This document shows, one piece after another, positions 54,217 through 64,000 of a DNA stretch of 64,000 bases. Source of the stretch: Cupriavidus sp. (lineage in GTDB: Bacteria > Pseudomonadota > Gammaproteobacteria > Burkholderiales > Burkholderiaceae); NCBI GenBank assembly GCA_031181345.1, contig JAPSLC010000008.1:1-64000 (forward strand). Direction: 5' to 3'. The stretch's first letter is position 1; each line of letters begins with the position of its first letter. The translations under genes and the position numbers were made by a program. The notes under the pieces are model-generated. The model was not told the origin of the DNA. It saw only the letters and a list, made by a program, of their open reading frames with translations, and searched no databases.

Positions 54217-55218
54217 TCAGTCGCCGCTGGGGCGCACGGGCGCGCCGTCGTTCTGCAGCACGGCGGCCAGCAGCGTGTCGGCGCCCTGTGCCAGCAGCGC
54301 GTCGGCGACGGCGTTGCCCAGCGCTTCCGCGTCGGCGGCGCTGCCGACCTCGGCCGCGCGCTGCGCGTGCACGCTGCGGGAACCGTCGGGCGTGGCGACG
54401 AAGGCGTCCAGTTGCAGGCGGACGCCGTCCCAGTGGGCGTGGGCGGCCAGCGGAACCTGGCAGGAGCCGCCGAGCCGGCGGGATACCGCGCGTTCGGCGC
54501 CGACCGCCAGCGCGGTAGAAACATGGTTCAGCGGCGCCAGCCAGGCGGCCAGCTCGGGTCGATCCGAGCGGATCTCGATACCGAGCGCGCCCTGCCCGGC
54601 CGCCGGCAGCGAGGTCGCCGGCTGCAGCAGCGCGCGGATGCGGGACGCCAGGCCGAGCCGCTTCAGGCCGGCCGCGGCCAGGATGATCCCGCCGTAGTCG
54701 CCGCGATCGAGCTTGGCCAGCCGGGTATCAAGATTGCCGCGCAGCGGCTGCACCACCAGATGCGGATAGCGGCTGCGCAGCGCGGCCTCGCGGCGCAGGC
54801 TGGAGGTGCCGACGACGGTGCCGGGCGGCATCTCGTCGAGCGAGGCGAAGCGGGCCGACACCAGCGCGTCGCGCGGATCCTCGCGCTCCATCACCGCCGT
54901 CAGCGCGAATCCCTCGGGCAGCTCCATCGGTACGTCCTTGAGCGAATGCACCGCCAGGTCGGCACGGCCCTCGGCCATCGCCACTTCCAGCTCCTTGACG
55001 AACAGGCCCTTGCCGCCGACCTTGGACAGGCTGCGGTCCAGAATCTGGTCGCCCCGGGTAGTCATACCCAGAATGGACACATCGCACGCGGGATAGTATT
55101 GTTGCAACGCAGCACGCACATGTTCGGCCTGCCACATGGCCAGTCGGCTTTCGCGTGATGCGATCACGAGCCTGCCCGGCGCGGCGGATGAGGATGCGGA
55201 AGGGACGGAAGCTTGCAT
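54217..55218 (-). CDS. hemC: Porphobilinogen deaminase (hydroxymethylbilane synthase)
   Basis: A 333-residue enzyme that polymerises four porphobilinogens. [17 protein letters not shown] opens the fold, VHSLKDVPM supplies the catalytic Asp, and [15 protein letters not shown] holds the Cys that attaches the dipyrromethane cofactor. The ATG at 55218 is chosen over 55239. It is divergent from ppc, an arrangement common in Burkholderia and Ralstonia relatives, with a shared 161-base promoter region (55219-55379). Confidence 0.96.
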   Translation of the reverse strand: MQASVPSASSSAAPGRLVIASRESRLAMWQAEHVRAALQQYYPACDVSILGMTTRGDQILDRSLSKVGGKGLFVKELEVAMAEGRADLAVHSLKDVPMELPEGFALTAVMEREDPRDALVSARFASLDEMPPGTVVGTSSLRREAALRSRYPHLVVQPLRGNLDTRLAKLDRGDYGGIILAAAGLKRLGLASRIRALLQPATSLPAAGQGALGIEIRSDRPELAAWLAPLNHVSTALAVGAERAVSRRLGGSCQVPLAAHAHWDGVRLQLDAFVATPDGSRSVHAQRAAEVGSAADAEALGNAVADALLAQGADTLLAAVLQNDGAPVRPSGD

Positions 55219-55379
55219 GCCGCGAATGGTAGCACGCACCCCCTGCCGGTCCGGCCGCCGCCCGGGACCCTGGCGGCGTGGCGCCCGAAGGCCGCAGAGC
55301 CAGAGCGACGCGGGTCCGGACGACGATCGGAACGATCGGAAACACCAGCAGCATCAGAACCAAACGCAGAGGAGATTGC

Positions 55380-58300
55380 ATGACGCAGCCAGCTGCGCGC
55401 CCGGCCGGCCGCCGGATCCGCGCTGTCCGAGGCCGATCGGAAACCGCCGGGAATGGCCCCAACGGGGCAAACGGCGCAAACGGCGGGAGCGGCGCCAATA
55501 GGCAGAACGGTGCCGCCGAGTCGCGGGCACCCGCCGCTCCCCCCGAGACCGTGGAAACGACGCAACCGGCGCCGTCCACCGCCCGCCCGGCCCGCCGCGC
55601 CGCCGCAAAACCGGCCTCCCACCTCGAAGTGGTGCCGGCCGCACCGGCGCGCAAGGCGGCCACCGACAAGGACCTGCCGCTGCGCGAGGACATCCGCTTC
55701 CTGGGCCGGCTGCTTGGCGACGTGCTGCGCGAGCAGGAAGGCGAGGCGGCCTTCCAGATCGTCGAGACGATCCGCCAGACCGCGGTGCGCTTTCGCCGCG
55801 AGAACGACCGCGCCGCCGCGGCCGAGCTGGACCGGCTGCTCAAGCGGCTGTCGCGCGACCAGACCAACCAGGTGGTGCGCGCCTTCAGCTACTTCTCGCA
55901 TCTGGCCAATATCGCCGAGGATCAGCACCATAACCGGCGCCGGCGCGTCCATGCGCTGGCCGGCTCGCCGCCGCAGCCGGGCAGCATGGCACGCGCGCTG
56001 CAGGCGATCGACGCCGCCGGGGTCACCGGCAAGCAGCTGCGCAAGTTCTTCGACGAGGCGCTGATCGTGCCCGTGCTGACCGCGCACCCGACCGAGGTCC
56101 AGCGCAAGAGCATCCTGGACGCCGAGCGCGAGATCGCCCGCCTGCTGGCCGAGCGCGACCTGCCGATGACGGCGCGCGAACTGGCCCACAACACCGCCCA
56201 GCTGCGCGCCAAGGTCACCACGCTGTGGCAGACCCGGATGCTGCGCAATACCCGGCTGATGGTGGTCGACGAGATCGAGAACGCGCTGTCGTACTACCGC
56301 ACCACCTTCCTGCGCGGCATTCCGCAACTGATGACCGAGCTGGAGGAGGACATCGCCGCGGTCTACCCGGCCTCGCGCCGCGCCAAGACCGAACCCGGTC
56401 CGCTGCCGCCCTTCTTCCAGATGGGCTCGTGGATCGGCGGCGATCGCGACGGCAATCCCAATGTCACCGCCGACACGCTGGAGCACGCCGCCTGCCAGCA
56501 GGCGCTGCTGATCCTCGAGTGGTATCTGGACGAGGTGCACGCGCTGGGCGCCGAGCTGTCGATGTCCACGCTGATGGTCCAGGCCAGCCCCGCGCTGCTG
56601 GCGCTGGCCGAGGCCTCGCCCGACCGCTCCGAACACCGCGCCGACGAGCCGTACCGGCGCGCGCTGATCGGCATCTATGCGCGCCTTGCCGCAACCTGCT
56701 ACGCCCTGACCGGCCGCGCGGCGCCGCGCCATCCGGTCGCCGACGCCGAACCCTACGCCAACGCCGAAGCCTTCGCCGCCGACATCGAGGTCGTGATCGA
56801 CTCGCTGCGCGAGCATCACGGCGAGGTACTGGCGCGCGCCCGCATCGATGCGCTGCACCGTGCGATCGGCGTGTTCGGCTTTCATCTGGCGTCGATCGAC
56901 ATGCGCCAGGTGTCCGACGTGCACGAGGCCGTGATCGCCGAGCTGTTCGCCGCCGCGGGCGTCGAGGCCGACTACGCCTCCCTGCCGGAAGCGCGCAAGC
57001 TCGAGCTGCTGCTGGCCGAGCTGCATCAACCGCGGCTGCTGACGCTGCCCTGGCATACCTATTCCGAACAAACCCGGAGCGAGCTGCGCGTGCTGACGAC
57101 CGCGCGCGAGCTGCGGGCCCGCTACGGCGAGCGCGTGGCGCGCAACTACATCATCTCGCACACCGAGACGCTGTCCGACCTGGTCGAGGTCATGCTGCTG
57201 CAGAAGGAGACCGGCATGCTGCGCGGCACGCTCGGCAGCAAGAGCGATCCGGCGCGCATGGAGTTGATGGTGATTCCGCTGTTCGAGACCATCGAGGACT
57301 TGCGCAACGCCAGCGGCATCATGCAGGCGCTGCTCGACCTGCCGGGCTTCGCCGCGGTGCTGGCGCACCAGGGCGGCGAGCAGGAGGTGATGCTCGGCTA
57401 TTCGGACTCGAACAAGGACGGCGGCTTTCTGACCTCGAACTGGGAGCTGTACAAGGCCGAACTGGCGCTGGTGCAGCTCTTCGCCCAGCGCAAGATCAAG
57501 CTGCGGCTGTTCCACGGTCGCGGCGGCACGGTCGGACGCGGCGGCGGCCCGACCTATCAGGCGATCCTGTCGCAGCCGCCGGGCACAGTGAACGGCCAGA
57601 TCCGGCTGACCGAGCAGGGCGAGATCATCAACAGCAAGTTCGCCAACGCCGAGATCGGCCGCCGCAACCTGGAGACGGTGATCGCCGCCACGCTGGAAGC
57701 GTCGCTGCTGCCGACGCAGAACGCGCCCAAGGACCTGGCGACGTTCGAGAGCATCATGCAGAAGCTGTCGGACCAAGCCTTCGTCGCCTACCGCGACCTG
57801 GTCTACGAGACCCCCGGCTTCAAGGACTACTTCTTCGCGACCACCCCGATCACCGAGATCGCCGACCTGAATCTCGGTTCGCGCCCGGCCTCGCGCAAGC
57901 TGATGGACAAGAAGAACCGCCGCATCGAAGATCTGCGGGCGATCCCGTGGGGCTTCTCGTGGGGCCAATGCCGTCTGCTGCTGCCGGGCTGGTTCGGCTT
58001 CGGCAGCGCCGTGCGCGCGCTGCTCGACGAGGCCGGCGACGACAAGGCCCGCAAGGCGCTGGTGGCGACGCTGCGCCGCATGGTCAAGACCTGGCCGTTC
58101 TTCTCGACGCTGCTGTCCAATATGGACATGGTGCTGGCCAAGACCGATCTGGCGGTCGCCTCGCGCTACGCCCAGCTGTGCGACGACGCGGCGCTGCGCA
58201 AGGCCGTGTTCAACCGCATCAGCACCGAGTGGCACCTGACCGGCGAGATGCTCGGGCTGGTCACCGGCAAGCACGACCGGCTGGCGGACAACCCGCTGCT

Positions 58301-58469
58301 GGCCCGCTCGATCAAGAACCGCTTCGCCTACCTGGACCCGCTGAACCACCTGCAGGTGGAACTGCTCAAGCGCTACCGGGCCGGCAAGGACGGCGACGAC
58401 GTGCGCGTGCGGCGCGGCATCCATCTGACGATCAACGGGATCGCGGCGGGGCTGCGCAATACCGGTTGA
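55380..58469 (+). CDS. ppc: Phosphoenolpyruvate carboxylase
   Basis: A 1029-residue enzyme that carboxylates PEP to oxaloacetate to refill the TCA cycle. [13 protein letters not shown] contains the first catalytic His, and [16 protein letters not shown] the second conserved region; QNTG-like RNTG ends the protein. The ATG at 55380 has GAGGAG 5 bases upstream. The first ~85 residues are an unusual low-complexity extension with repeated Asn-Gly units ([11 protein letters not shown]) and Pro/Ala-rich sequence, which is not part of the catalytic fold. Starting at the next suitable Met would delete family residues, so the extension is probably translated. Confidence 0.95.
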   Translation: MTQPAARPAGRRIRAVRGRSETAGNGPNGANGANGGSGANRQNGAAESRAPAAPPETVETTQPAPSTARPARRAAAKPASHLEVVPAAPARKAATDKDLPLREDIRFLGRLLGDVLREQEGEAAFQIVETIRQTAVRFRRENDRAAAAELDRLLKRLSRDQTNQVVRAFSYFSHLANIAEDQHHNRRRRVHALAGSPPQPGSMARALQAIDAAGVTGKQLRKFFDEALIVPVLTAHPTEVQRKSILDAEREIARLLAERDLPMTARELAHNTAQLRAKVTTLWQTRMLRNTRLMVVDEIENALSYYRTTFLRGIPQLMTELEEDIAAVYPASRRAKTEPGPLPPFFQMGSWIGGDRDGNPNVTADTLEHAACQQALLILEWYLDEVHALGAELSMSTLMVQASPALLALAEASPDRSEHRADEPYRRALIGIYARLAATCYALTGRAAPRHPVADAEPYANAEAFAADIEVVIDSLREHHGEVLARARIDALHRAIGVFGFHLASIDMRQVSDVHEAVIAELFAAAGVEADYASLPEARKLELLLAELHQPRLLTLPWHTYSEQTRSELRVLTTARELRARYGERVARNYIISHTETLSDLVEVMLLQKETGMLRGTLGSKSDPARMELMVIPLFETIEDLRNASGIMQALLDLPGFAAVLAHQGGEQEVMLGYSDSNKDGGFLTSNWELYKAELALVQLFAQRKIKLRLFHGRGGTVGRGGGPTYQAILSQPPGTVNGQIRLTEQGEIINSKFANAEIGRRNLETVIAATLEASLLPTQNAPKDLATFESIMQKLSDQAFVAYRDLVYETPGFKDYFFATTPITEIADLNLGSRPASRKLMDKKNRRIEDLRAIPWGFSWGQCRLLLPGWFGFGSAVRALLDEAGDDKARKALVATLRRMVKTWPFFSTLLSNMDMVLAKTDLAVASRYAQLCDDAALRKAVFNRISTEWHLTGEMLGLVTGKHDRLADNPLLARSIKNRFAYLDPLNHLQVELLKRYRAGKDGDDVRVRRGIHLTINGIAAGLRNTG

Positions 58470-58476
58470 CATCAGA

Positions 58477-58505
58477 CCCGTCGCGAAAGCCGCTTTCGCG
58501 GCGGG
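58477..58505. terminator. Bidirectional hairpin between ppc and the DUF1016 gene
   Basis: CCCGTCGCGAAAG (58477-58489) and CTTTCGCGGCGGG (58493-58505) form a 13-bp stem with one G-T pair and a 3-base loop. It begins 8 bases after the ppc stop and ends at the base before the stop codon of the convergent nuclease-like gene. No T-tract. Confidence 0.6.
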
Positions 58506-59819
58506 CTAAGGGGCGTCCGCATCGGTACACGCGGATGCCGACGCTGCCGGCGGCGAGGCCGCGTTGGCTTGCCTGCCACGAAGCTTGCGAGGGGCAGCAA
58601 GTCGTCCTTCGAGCTCCCGCCGGGTTTTTGCAAGCTCGGACGCAAGCAGCTTCGCGTCCGGCAACAGCATTTGGTATTCGGCGGCGAGCACCTTGTTGGG
58701 TAGACCGTCCAGGGCATAGCGCGCCACCGACGCGTTCGTCCGCGCGCACAGGATCAGACCTACCGGCGGATTCTCGTCCGAAAGCGTCCAATGCTCGCGC
58801 GCGTAGTTGCAGTACATATGCATTTGACCCACATCGGCATGGGTCAACTCGGTCAACTTCAAGTCGATAATGACCAGGCAGCGAAGCCGCCGGTGGAAAA
58901 ACAGCAAATCGATGCGAAACCAGCTTTCCCCAATTCGCAGACGCCGCTGACGACCCACAAACGCAAAGTCCTCGCCGAGCTCGAGAAGGAAGTCTTCGAG
59001 ACGATCGATCAAGGCCTCTTCCAGGTCCGACTCGGAACAGTCGTCCTTCAGACTCAAGAACTCCAGCACGTATGGATCCTTGATTGCCTCTTCTGGGGTC
59101 AGCACGTCGCCGGGCCGTGACTTGCCGCCGGCCGCAAGCATCGCACCCTTGTTTCTCGAGAGCAGCACACGTGTATAGAATTGGCTGCTGATCTGGCGGT
59201 CCAGCTGACGCACCGACCACCCGCCGCGCAGCGCCTCACCCTCGTAGAACTCGCGCTCTTCGGCCGACCGTGTCCGGCGCATCAGATGGATATAGTGCGT
59301 CCAGGACAAGGGAAAGGCCTCGGCGAGCTTGTCCAGCTCGAAATCTCGAACCGTCCCCTTGGCGACCGTTCCGCTACCCGCAGGACTCGATTTCCGAATC
59401 AGCGATTCGGAAATCCGGGCAGCAGGATAGGTCTGGTAGAAGAGGCGCATCGATTCCAGCGAATCGACGCCAAAGCCCCTGCCGAAGTGAGTGGACAAAT
59501 CCCGTGACAATCGCTTCAGCAAGGCGGTGCCATAGGACGCCCTGTCCCGGCCGCCCTGCTCGAACTCGACGATGCGACGGCCGATCTTCCAGTAAGTTGC
59601 CGTCAACAGCCTGTTGACGCTGCGCGCTGCGGCCGCGCGACCGGCTTGCAGCAAGGCAACAATATCGCCATGCATCTTGCGATAGTCGGACGGGGACAGC
59701 GCATTCTCCGGAGCAACCAAAGGGGCACGGCCCTCGTCCGACGTTCTGGCGACGGCCGGTACGCTGTGGCGGCCCCGCCCGGCAATGCTGGGCGTGACGC
59801 GCTTGTTTTCGGCCTTCAT
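58506..59819 (-). CDS. YhcG/DUF1016 family protein with PDDEXK nuclease domain
   Basis: A 437-residue protein. Residues about 60-230 are the DUF1016 N-terminal domain (TYWKIGRRIVEFEQGG, LSRDLSTHFGRGFGVDSLESMR). The C-terminal domain is a PDDEXK-type nuclease: FRIDLLFFHRRLRCLVIIDLK supplies the Asp and the DLK pair, and QMHMYCNYAREHW follows. Members are often found in accessory regions and next to restriction systems, and are thought to act on nucleic acid or Holliday-type structures. The gene is wedged between ppc and argH, alone and in opposite orientation, which suggests insertion. No Shine-Dalgarno was seen. Confidence 0.88.
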   Translation of the reverse strand: MKAENKRVTPSIAGRGRHSVPAVARTSDEGRAPLVAPENALSPSDYRKMHGDIVALLQAGRAAAARSVNRLLTATYWKIGRRIVEFEQGGRDRASYGTALLKRLSRDLSTHFGRGFGVDSLESMRLFYQTYPAARISESLIRKSSPAGSGTVAKGTVRDFELDKLAEAFPLSWTHYIHLMRRTRSAEEREFYEGEALRGGWSVRQLDRQISSQFYTRVLLSRNKGAMLAAGGKSRPGDVLTPEEAIKDPYVLEFLSLKDDCSESDLEEALIDRLEDFLLELGEDFAFVGRQRRLRIGESWFRIDLLFFHRRLRCLVIIDLKLTELTHADVGQMHMYCNYAREHWTLSDENPPVGLILCARTNASVARYALDGLPNKVLAAEYQMLLPDAKLLASELAKTRRELEGRLAAPRKLRGRQANAASPPAASASACTDADAP

Positions 59820-60096
59820 GGGGACTGGAGTGATATAGGAAACACGGATGCGTGGGCGTCGCTCGCCACGGCTTGGGTGGTCGGGATCTTAGTGGAACCG
59901 CGCCGACCTGCCAGTACGGCAAATCCGAAAACGAAATTCCGACGTCACTTTTCTAGCGTTGCCGCATGGCCGTTCCATGCGGACAGCGCCCCGCGCGGCC
60001 GGCTGCTTCGGCCGACGATATAATCCGGCTTTTCCCGATTTCGCCGCGCGTGCCGACCGACGTCGTACCGGCATGCCAGCTTACTGCCCTACCGCC
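59820..60096 (+). promoter_or_regulatory. Intergenic region with argH -10 element
   Basis: A perfect TATAAT lies at 60019-60024 in this 277-base gap between divergent genes. No good -35 is seen 16-18 bases upstream, where the sequence is GC-rich. Part of the region (59880-59960) is lower in GC than its surroundings. No terminator or RNA gene was recognised. Confidence 0.4.
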
Positions 60097-61506
60097 ATGA
60101 CCTCCCAACTTGCCAAGAAAGGCGAAGCCTGGTCCGCCCGCTTCTCCGAACCGATGTCCGACCTGGTGAAGCGCTACACCGCTTCGGTGTTCTTCGACAA
60201 GCGCCTCGCGCTGTTCGATATCCAGGGTTCGCTGGCGCATGCGGCGATGCTGGCCCGGCAGGGCATCATCAGCGACGCCGACCGCGCCGAGATCGAGCGC
60301 GGCATGGCGCAGATCCGCGGCGAGATCGAGGCCGGCAGCTTCGAGTGGAAGCTGGACCTGGAAGACGTCCACCTGAATATCGAGGCGCGCCTGACCGCGC
60401 TGGTGGGCGATGCCGGCAAGCGGCTGCATACCGGCCGCTCGCGCAACGACCAGGTGGCCACCGATATCCGGCTGTGGCTGCGCAGCGAGATCGATACGAT
60501 CGTCGGCCTGCTGGGCGACCTGCGCCGTGCGCTGCTCGATCTGGCCGAACAGCATGCCGACACGATCCTGCCGGGCTTTACCCATCTGCAGGTCGCGCAG
60601 CCGGTCACCTTCGGCCACCATCTGCTGGCCTACGTCGAGATGTTCACGCGCGATGCCGAGCGGATGCAGGACGCCCGCAAGCGCGTCAACCGGCTGCCGC
60701 TGGGCGCGGCGGCGCTGGCCGGCACCAGCTATCCGATCGACCGCGAGTTCGTCGCGCAGCAGCTGGGCTTCGATGGCGTGTGCCGCAATTCGCTGGACGC
60801 GGTGTCCGACCGCGACTTCGCCATCGAATTCTGCGCGGCGTCGGCGCTGGTGATGACCCACGTGTCGCGCTTCTCGGAAGAGCTGGTGCTGTGGATGAGC
60901 CCGCGTGTGGGCTTCATCGATATCGCCGACCGCTTCTGCACCGGCAGCTCGATCATGCCGCAGAAGAAGAACCCGGACGTGCCCGAGCTGGCGCGCGGCA
61001 AGACCGGCCGCGTCAACGGCCACCTGATCGGCCTGCTGACGCTGATGAAGGGCCAGCCGCTCGCATACAACAAGGACAACCAGGAAGACAAGGAGCCGCT
61101 GTTCGACACGGTCGATACCGTGGTCGACACGCTGCGGATCTTCGCGGACATGGTGCCGGGCATCACGGTCAAGCCCGACGCGATGCGCGCCGCCGCCCTG
61201 CAGGGCTATGCGACCGCGACGGACCTGGCCGACTACCTGGTCAAGAAGGGCCTGCCCTTCCGCGACGCCCACGAGGCGGTCGCCCACGCGGTGCGCGCCT
61301 GCGACGATCGCCAGTGCGACCTGGCCGACCTTACCGTGGCGGAGCTGCGCGACGCCACCGGCCTGGGCGACAAGGCCGCGCTGATCGGCGACGACGTCCA
61401 CGGCGTGCTGACCCTCGAAGGGTCGGTGGCCGCCCGCAACCATATCGGCGGCACCGCGCCGGACCAGGTCCGCGCCGCGATCGCGGCCGCCCGCAAGGCC
61501 GGATGA
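60097..61506 (+). CDS. argH: Argininosuccinate lyase
   Basis: A 469-residue enzyme that cleaves argininosuccinate to arginine and fumarate. [17 protein letters not shown] and [17 protein letters not shown] are the diagnostic active-site regions of the fumarase/aspartase superfamily. The start at 60097 ([12 protein letters not shown]) gives the usual N-terminus; in-frame ATGs upstream at 60073 and 59959 are less likely. Confidence 0.96.
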   Translation: MTSQLAKKGEAWSARFSEPMSDLVKRYTASVFFDKRLALFDIQGSLAHAAMLARQGIISDADRAEIERGMAQIRGEIEAGSFEWKLDLEDVHLNIEARLTALVGDAGKRLHTGRSRNDQVATDIRLWLRSEIDTIVGLLGDLRRALLDLAEQHADTILPGFTHLQVAQPVTFGHHLLAYVEMFTRDAERMQDARKRVNRLPLGAAALAGTSYPIDREFVAQQLGFDGVCRNSLDAVSDRDFAIEFCAASALVMTHVSRFSEELVLWMSPRVGFIDIADRFCTGSSIMPQKKNPDVPELARGKTGRVNGHLIGLLTLMKGQPLAYNKDNQEDKEPLFDTVDTVVDTLRIFADMVPGITVKPDAMRAAALQGYATATDLADYLVKKGLPFRDAHEAVAHAVRACDDRQCDLADLTVAELRDATGLGDKAALIGDDVHGVLTLEGSVAARNHIGGTAPDQVRAAIAAARKAG

Positions 61507-61572
61507 TCGGCTCGATCGGCTTGATCGGCTCGATGGACTGAATCGGCTGATCGGCTGCCCGGCCGATCGGCT
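61505..61572. repeat. GATCGGCT short repeats after argH
   Basis: GATCGGCT occurs at 61505, 61514 and 61523 (9-base period), again at 61549 and 61565, and as AATCGGCT at 61541. The first copy overlaps the argH stop. The array is imperfect and short. Confidence 0.55.
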
Positions 61573-61586
61573 CCCGGTGCCACCGT

Positions 61587-61625
61587 GTCCCCGTTCCCGC
61601 GGGGACGCCCCCCACGCAAGTGGGG
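61587..61625 (+). terminator. Tandem hairpins downstream of argH
   Basis: GTCCCCG (61587-61593) pairs with CGGGGAC (61600-61606), and CCCCAC (61610-61615) pairs with GTGGGG (61620-61625) across a GCAA loop. A pyrimidine-rich CTCTCCCCTCCCCCCTCCCCCTT stretch follows. Together they probably end the argH transcript. Confidence 0.45.
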
Positions 61626-61781
61626 AATCTCTCCCCTCCCCCCTCCCCCTTGCCCCGCTCTCTTGCGGTGCAGACAACGCAGACAATGTGACGAATTGGG
61701 GATTAACCCTAGCGATTTGCCGTGGGGTTCAACCGTAAACTGACGCGCCACCCCCGTTTTCCCCATCCCTAGGACGTTCAC

Positions 61782-62381
61782 ATGTCTCTCCTCATGAGGA
61801 TCTCACGGCTTATCGACGCCGTGAACGATGCCATCGGGAGGTGGGCGAAATGGCTGATCCTGCTGGCCGTACTGGTCTGCGCAGGCAACGCCATCATTCG
61901 CTACACCTTCAGCATCAGCTCCAACGCCTGGCTCGAATTGCAGTGGTACATGTTCGCCGGCGTGTTCCTGCTCGGCGCGCCGTACACCCTGCGCAAGGAC
62001 GAGCATGTCCGCATCGACGTGATCGCCGGACGCTTCTCGGAGCGCACGCAGGTCTGGATCGACATCTTCGGCATCCTGCTGTTCCTGCTGCCGATCTCGC
62101 TGATCATCCTGTGGCTGTCGATTCCCTACTTCTGGCTGTCCTACGCCGGCCAGGAAATGTCCGGCAATGCCGGCGGCCTGATCCGCTGGCCTGCCAAGTT
62201 CCTGATCGTCGCCGGCTTCTTCCTGCTGGTCCTGCAGGGCCTGTCCGAGCTGATCAAGCGCTTCGCCTACCTGAAGGGCGAGCTGCCGTTCGAGGCCTTC
62301 CGCAAGCACGGCCACAGCCCCGCGGAAAACGCCGCCGTGCTGGCCGACGGCGGCCGCTCCGGTCCCCCGGCAACCCCGTAA
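61782..62381 (+). CDS. TRAP transporter small permease (DctQ family)
   Basis: A 199-residue membrane protein with four predicted helices. The motif WLELQWYMFAGVFLLGAPYTL followed by RKDEHVRIDV is typical of DctQ proteins, in particular the mannitol/chloroaromatic-type group. AGGA lies 8 bases before the ATG. It pairs with the large permease beginning 13 bases after its stop. The substrate-binding protein is not in the visible part. Confidence 0.92.
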   Translation: MSLLMRISRLIDAVNDAIGRWAKWLILLAVLVCAGNAIIRYTFSISSNAWLELQWYMFAGVFLLGAPYTLRKDEHVRIDVIAGRFSERTQVWIDIFGILLFLLPISLIILWLSIPYFWLSYAGQEMSGNAGGLIRWPAKFLIVAGFFLLVLQGLSELIKRFAYLKGELPFEAFRKHGHSPAENAAVLADGGRSGPPATP

Positions 62382-62393
62382 GCGAGGACCGTG

Positions 62394-64000
62394 ATGACGC
62401 AATTCCTGATCGACAACATGGCGCCGATCATGTTCGGCTCGCTGGTGATCTTTCTGCTGTCGGGCTTTCCGATCGCCTTCGCCCTGGCTGCCAACGGTCT
62501 GCTGTTCGCCTTCATCGGCATCGAGCTGGGCCTGCTGGCGCCGGAGCTGCTGCAGGCGCTGCCCAGCCGGCTGTTCGGCATCATCGAGAACGACACGCTG
62601 CTGGCGATTCCGTTCTTCACCTTCATGGGGCTGATACTGGAGCGGTCCGGCATGGCCGAGGACCTGCTCGATACGATCGGCCAACTGTTCGGCCCGATCC
62701 GCGGCGGCCTGGCCTACGCGGTGATCTTCGTCGGCGCGCTGCTCGCAGCGACCACCGGCGTGGTGGCGGCCTCGGTGATCTCGATGGGGCTGATCTCGCT
62801 GCCCCTGATGCTCAAGTACAACTACGACAAGCGGCTGGCAACCGGCGTGATCGCCGCCTCGGGCACACTGGCGCAGATCATTCCGCCGTCGCTGGTACTG
62901 ATCGTGATGGCCGACCAGCTGGGCCGCTCGGTGGGCGACATGTACAAGGGCGCCTTCATTCCCGGCATGGTGCTGACCGGTCTGTACATGGGCTATGTGC
63001 TGCTGGTATCGCTGATCAAGCCCGCCGCCGCGCCGGCCCTGCCGCTGGAAGCCCGTACGTTCCGCGAGCCGAGCGGCAAGAGCGGCTCGACGTCGGTACT
63101 GGTGCTGGCCGCAATGGCCGTGGCGGTCGGCGTGGTGGTGGACCTGAACTACAACCCTGGCGGCCCGCTGGACGAGCGGCTGGTGGTGTCGATCGGCGCG
63201 GCGATCTCGTTCGCCTTCGTGCTGGCGGTGGTCAACCGCGTGCTCAAGCTCAAACTGCTGTCGCAGATGGCCGAGAAGGTAACCTTCGTGCTGATCCCGC
63301 CGCTGGCGCTGATCTTCCTGGTACTGGGCACGATCTTCATCGGCGTGGCGACGCCGACCGAAGGCGGCGGCATGGGTGCGCTGGGCGCGCTGGTGCTGGC
63401 GCTGATCAAGGGCCGGCTGAATCTCGGCCTGACCCGGCAGGCGATGGAATCGACGCTGAAGCTGTCCGCCTTCGTAATCTTCATCCTGATCGGCGCGCGG
63501 GTGTTCTCGCTGACCTTCTACGGCGTCGATGGCCACCTGTGGGTCGAGCATCTGCTGACGGCGCTGCCGGGCGGCCAGACCGGCTTCCTGATCGCGGTCA
63601 ACATCCTGTTCTTCCTGCTGGCCTTCTTCCTCGATTTCTTCGAGCTGGCCTTCATCCTGGTGCCGCTGGTCGGCCCGGTTGCCGACAAGCTGGGCATCGA
63701 CCTGATCTGGTTCGGCGTGCTGCTGGCGGTCAACATGCAGACCTCGTTCATGCACCCGCCGTTCGGCTTCTCGCTGTTCTACCTGCGCTCGGTCGCGCCG
63801 CGCTCGGTCAAGACCTCGGACATCTACTGGGGTTCGGTGCCCTTCGTGGTGATCCAGCTGATCATGGTGTCGCTGATCATCCTCTTCCCGGGCCTGGTCA
63901 CCACGGACAAGGCGAAGGCGCAGGACCGCAGCATCACGCGCAGCCTGGACATCGACTTGGGCACGACCCCGCAGCCTGCGCCGAGCGCACCGGGCTCGAC
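62394..64000 (+). CDS. TRAP transporter large permease (DctM family), 3' end outside window
   Basis: The frame is open from the ATG at 62394 (GAGGA 6 bases upstream) to the window edge: 535 codons without a stop. It has a dozen or more hydrophobic segments, including AIPFFTFMGLILERSGMAEDL, AATTGVVAASVISMGLISLP and SGTLAQIIPPSLVLIVMAD, which are characteristic DctM motifs. A large hydrophilic tail (KAQDRSITRSLDIDLGTT) begins just before the edge. It moves organic acids or related solutes with Na+ or H+ together with the DctQ subunit; the substrate is unknown. Confidence 0.93.
   Translation, partial: MTQFLIDNMAPIMFGSLVIFLLSGFPIAFALAANGLLFAFIGIELGLLAPELLQALPSRLFGIIENDTLLAIPFFTFMGLILERSGMAEDLLDTIGQLFGPIRGGLAYAVIFVGALLAATTGVVAASVISMGLISLPLMLKYNYDKRLATGVIAASGTLAQIIPPSLVLIVMADQLGRSVGDMYKGAFIPGMVLTGLYMGYVLLVSLIKPAAAPALPLEARTFREPSGKSGSTSVLVLAAMAVAVGVVVDLNYNPGGPLDERLVVSIGAAISFAFVLAVVNRVLKLKLLSQMAEKVTFVLIPPLALIFLVLGTIFIGVATPTEGGGMGALGALVLALIKGRLNLGLTRQAMESTLKLSAFVIFILIGARVFSLTFYGVDGHLWVEHLLTALPGGQTGFLIAVNILFFLLAFFLDFFELAFILVPLVGPVADKLGIDLIWFGVLLAVNMQTSFMHPPFGFSLFYLRSVAPRSVKTSDIYWGSVPFVVIQLIMVSLIILFPGLVTTDKAKAQDRSITRSLDIDLGTTPQPAPSAPGS

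Noticed and set aside
55164..58472. An 1102-codon open frame on the minus strand
   Set aside because: It lies antisense to ppc, whose protein matches the family along its length. The antisense product is low-complexity and rich in Gln, Arg and His.
61505..61572. Possible CRISPR-like array
   Set aside because: Units are only 8 bases, with 1-base or irregular spacing and no spacers of constant length.
61803..63755. A 650-codon open frame on the minus strand
   Set aside because: It covers the two TRAP permease genes in antisense. The plus-strand proteins have clear membrane motifs and good ribosome binding sites; the antisense product is a Gln/Arg/His-rich artefact.

Overview
This 64 kb window is very GC-rich (most genes around 65-70 percent by eye) and looks like the chromosome of a betaproteobacterium of the order Burkholderiales, probably Burkholderiaceae or a close relative. 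The support is gene content and order: hemC divergent from ppc, a hemC-hemD/hemX-hemY cluster, yqgE-ruvX-pyrR-pyrB with a dihydroorotase-like pyrC', and an O-antigen locus bounded by apaH on one side and manB-waaC-waaA on the other. No rRNA, tRNA, CRISPR array, transposase or integrase was recognised.

Layout. 1-2.1 kb: a truncated AAA ATPase and a META/DUF4377 lipoprotein, separated by GC-rich hairpin repeats. 2.2-6.1 kb (minus strand): manB, waaC and waaA for LPS core and sugar-nucleotide supply. 6.3-14.7 kb (plus strand): a compact surface-glycan operon with three GT4 glycosyltransferases, a WbaP-type phosphoglycosyltransferase and a Wzx-like flippase, followed by an APS kinase (cysC) and a sulfotransferase. 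That pair suggests a sulfated glycan. 14.8-43.5 kb (minus strand): about 29 kb of O-antigen/polysaccharide genes, read from rfbB at 43.5 kb down to wbpM at 14.8 kb. The order is rfbBDAC, manC, wzm-wzt, a CapK-type ligase, a deacetylase-like protein, wecB, seven glycosyltransferase genes with a histidine phosphatase among them, one more glycosyltransferase, then wbpV-wbpL-wbpM. Many of these genes overlap by 1-14 bases and several start with GTG or TTG, so translation is probably coupled along the run.

43.7-55.2 kb holds housekeeping genes: apaH, plsC, the pyr cluster, ruvX, yqgE, a pseudouridine synthase and the haem genes. 55.4-61.5 kb holds ppc, a YhcG/DUF1016 nuclease-like gene, and argH. 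From 61.8 kb to the window end lie the small and (partial) large permeases of a TRAP transporter.

How the genes work together (inference from families): ManB and ManC supply GDP-mannose, RfbABCD supply dTDP-L-rhamnose, WecB supplies UDP-ManNAc, and WbpM/WbpV supply a UDP-6-deoxy-HexNAc that WbpL would load onto undecaprenyl phosphate. The glycosyltransferases extend the chain and Wzm/Wzt export it. The plus-strand cluster encodes a second initiating enzyme and a flippase, but no Wzy polymerase was seen. The most unusual items are a 1217-residue glycosyltransferase with six WW-containing repeats spaced 66-68 residues apart, the cysC-sulfotransferase pair, and the CapK/deacetylase and phosphatase genes embedded in the polysaccharide operon.
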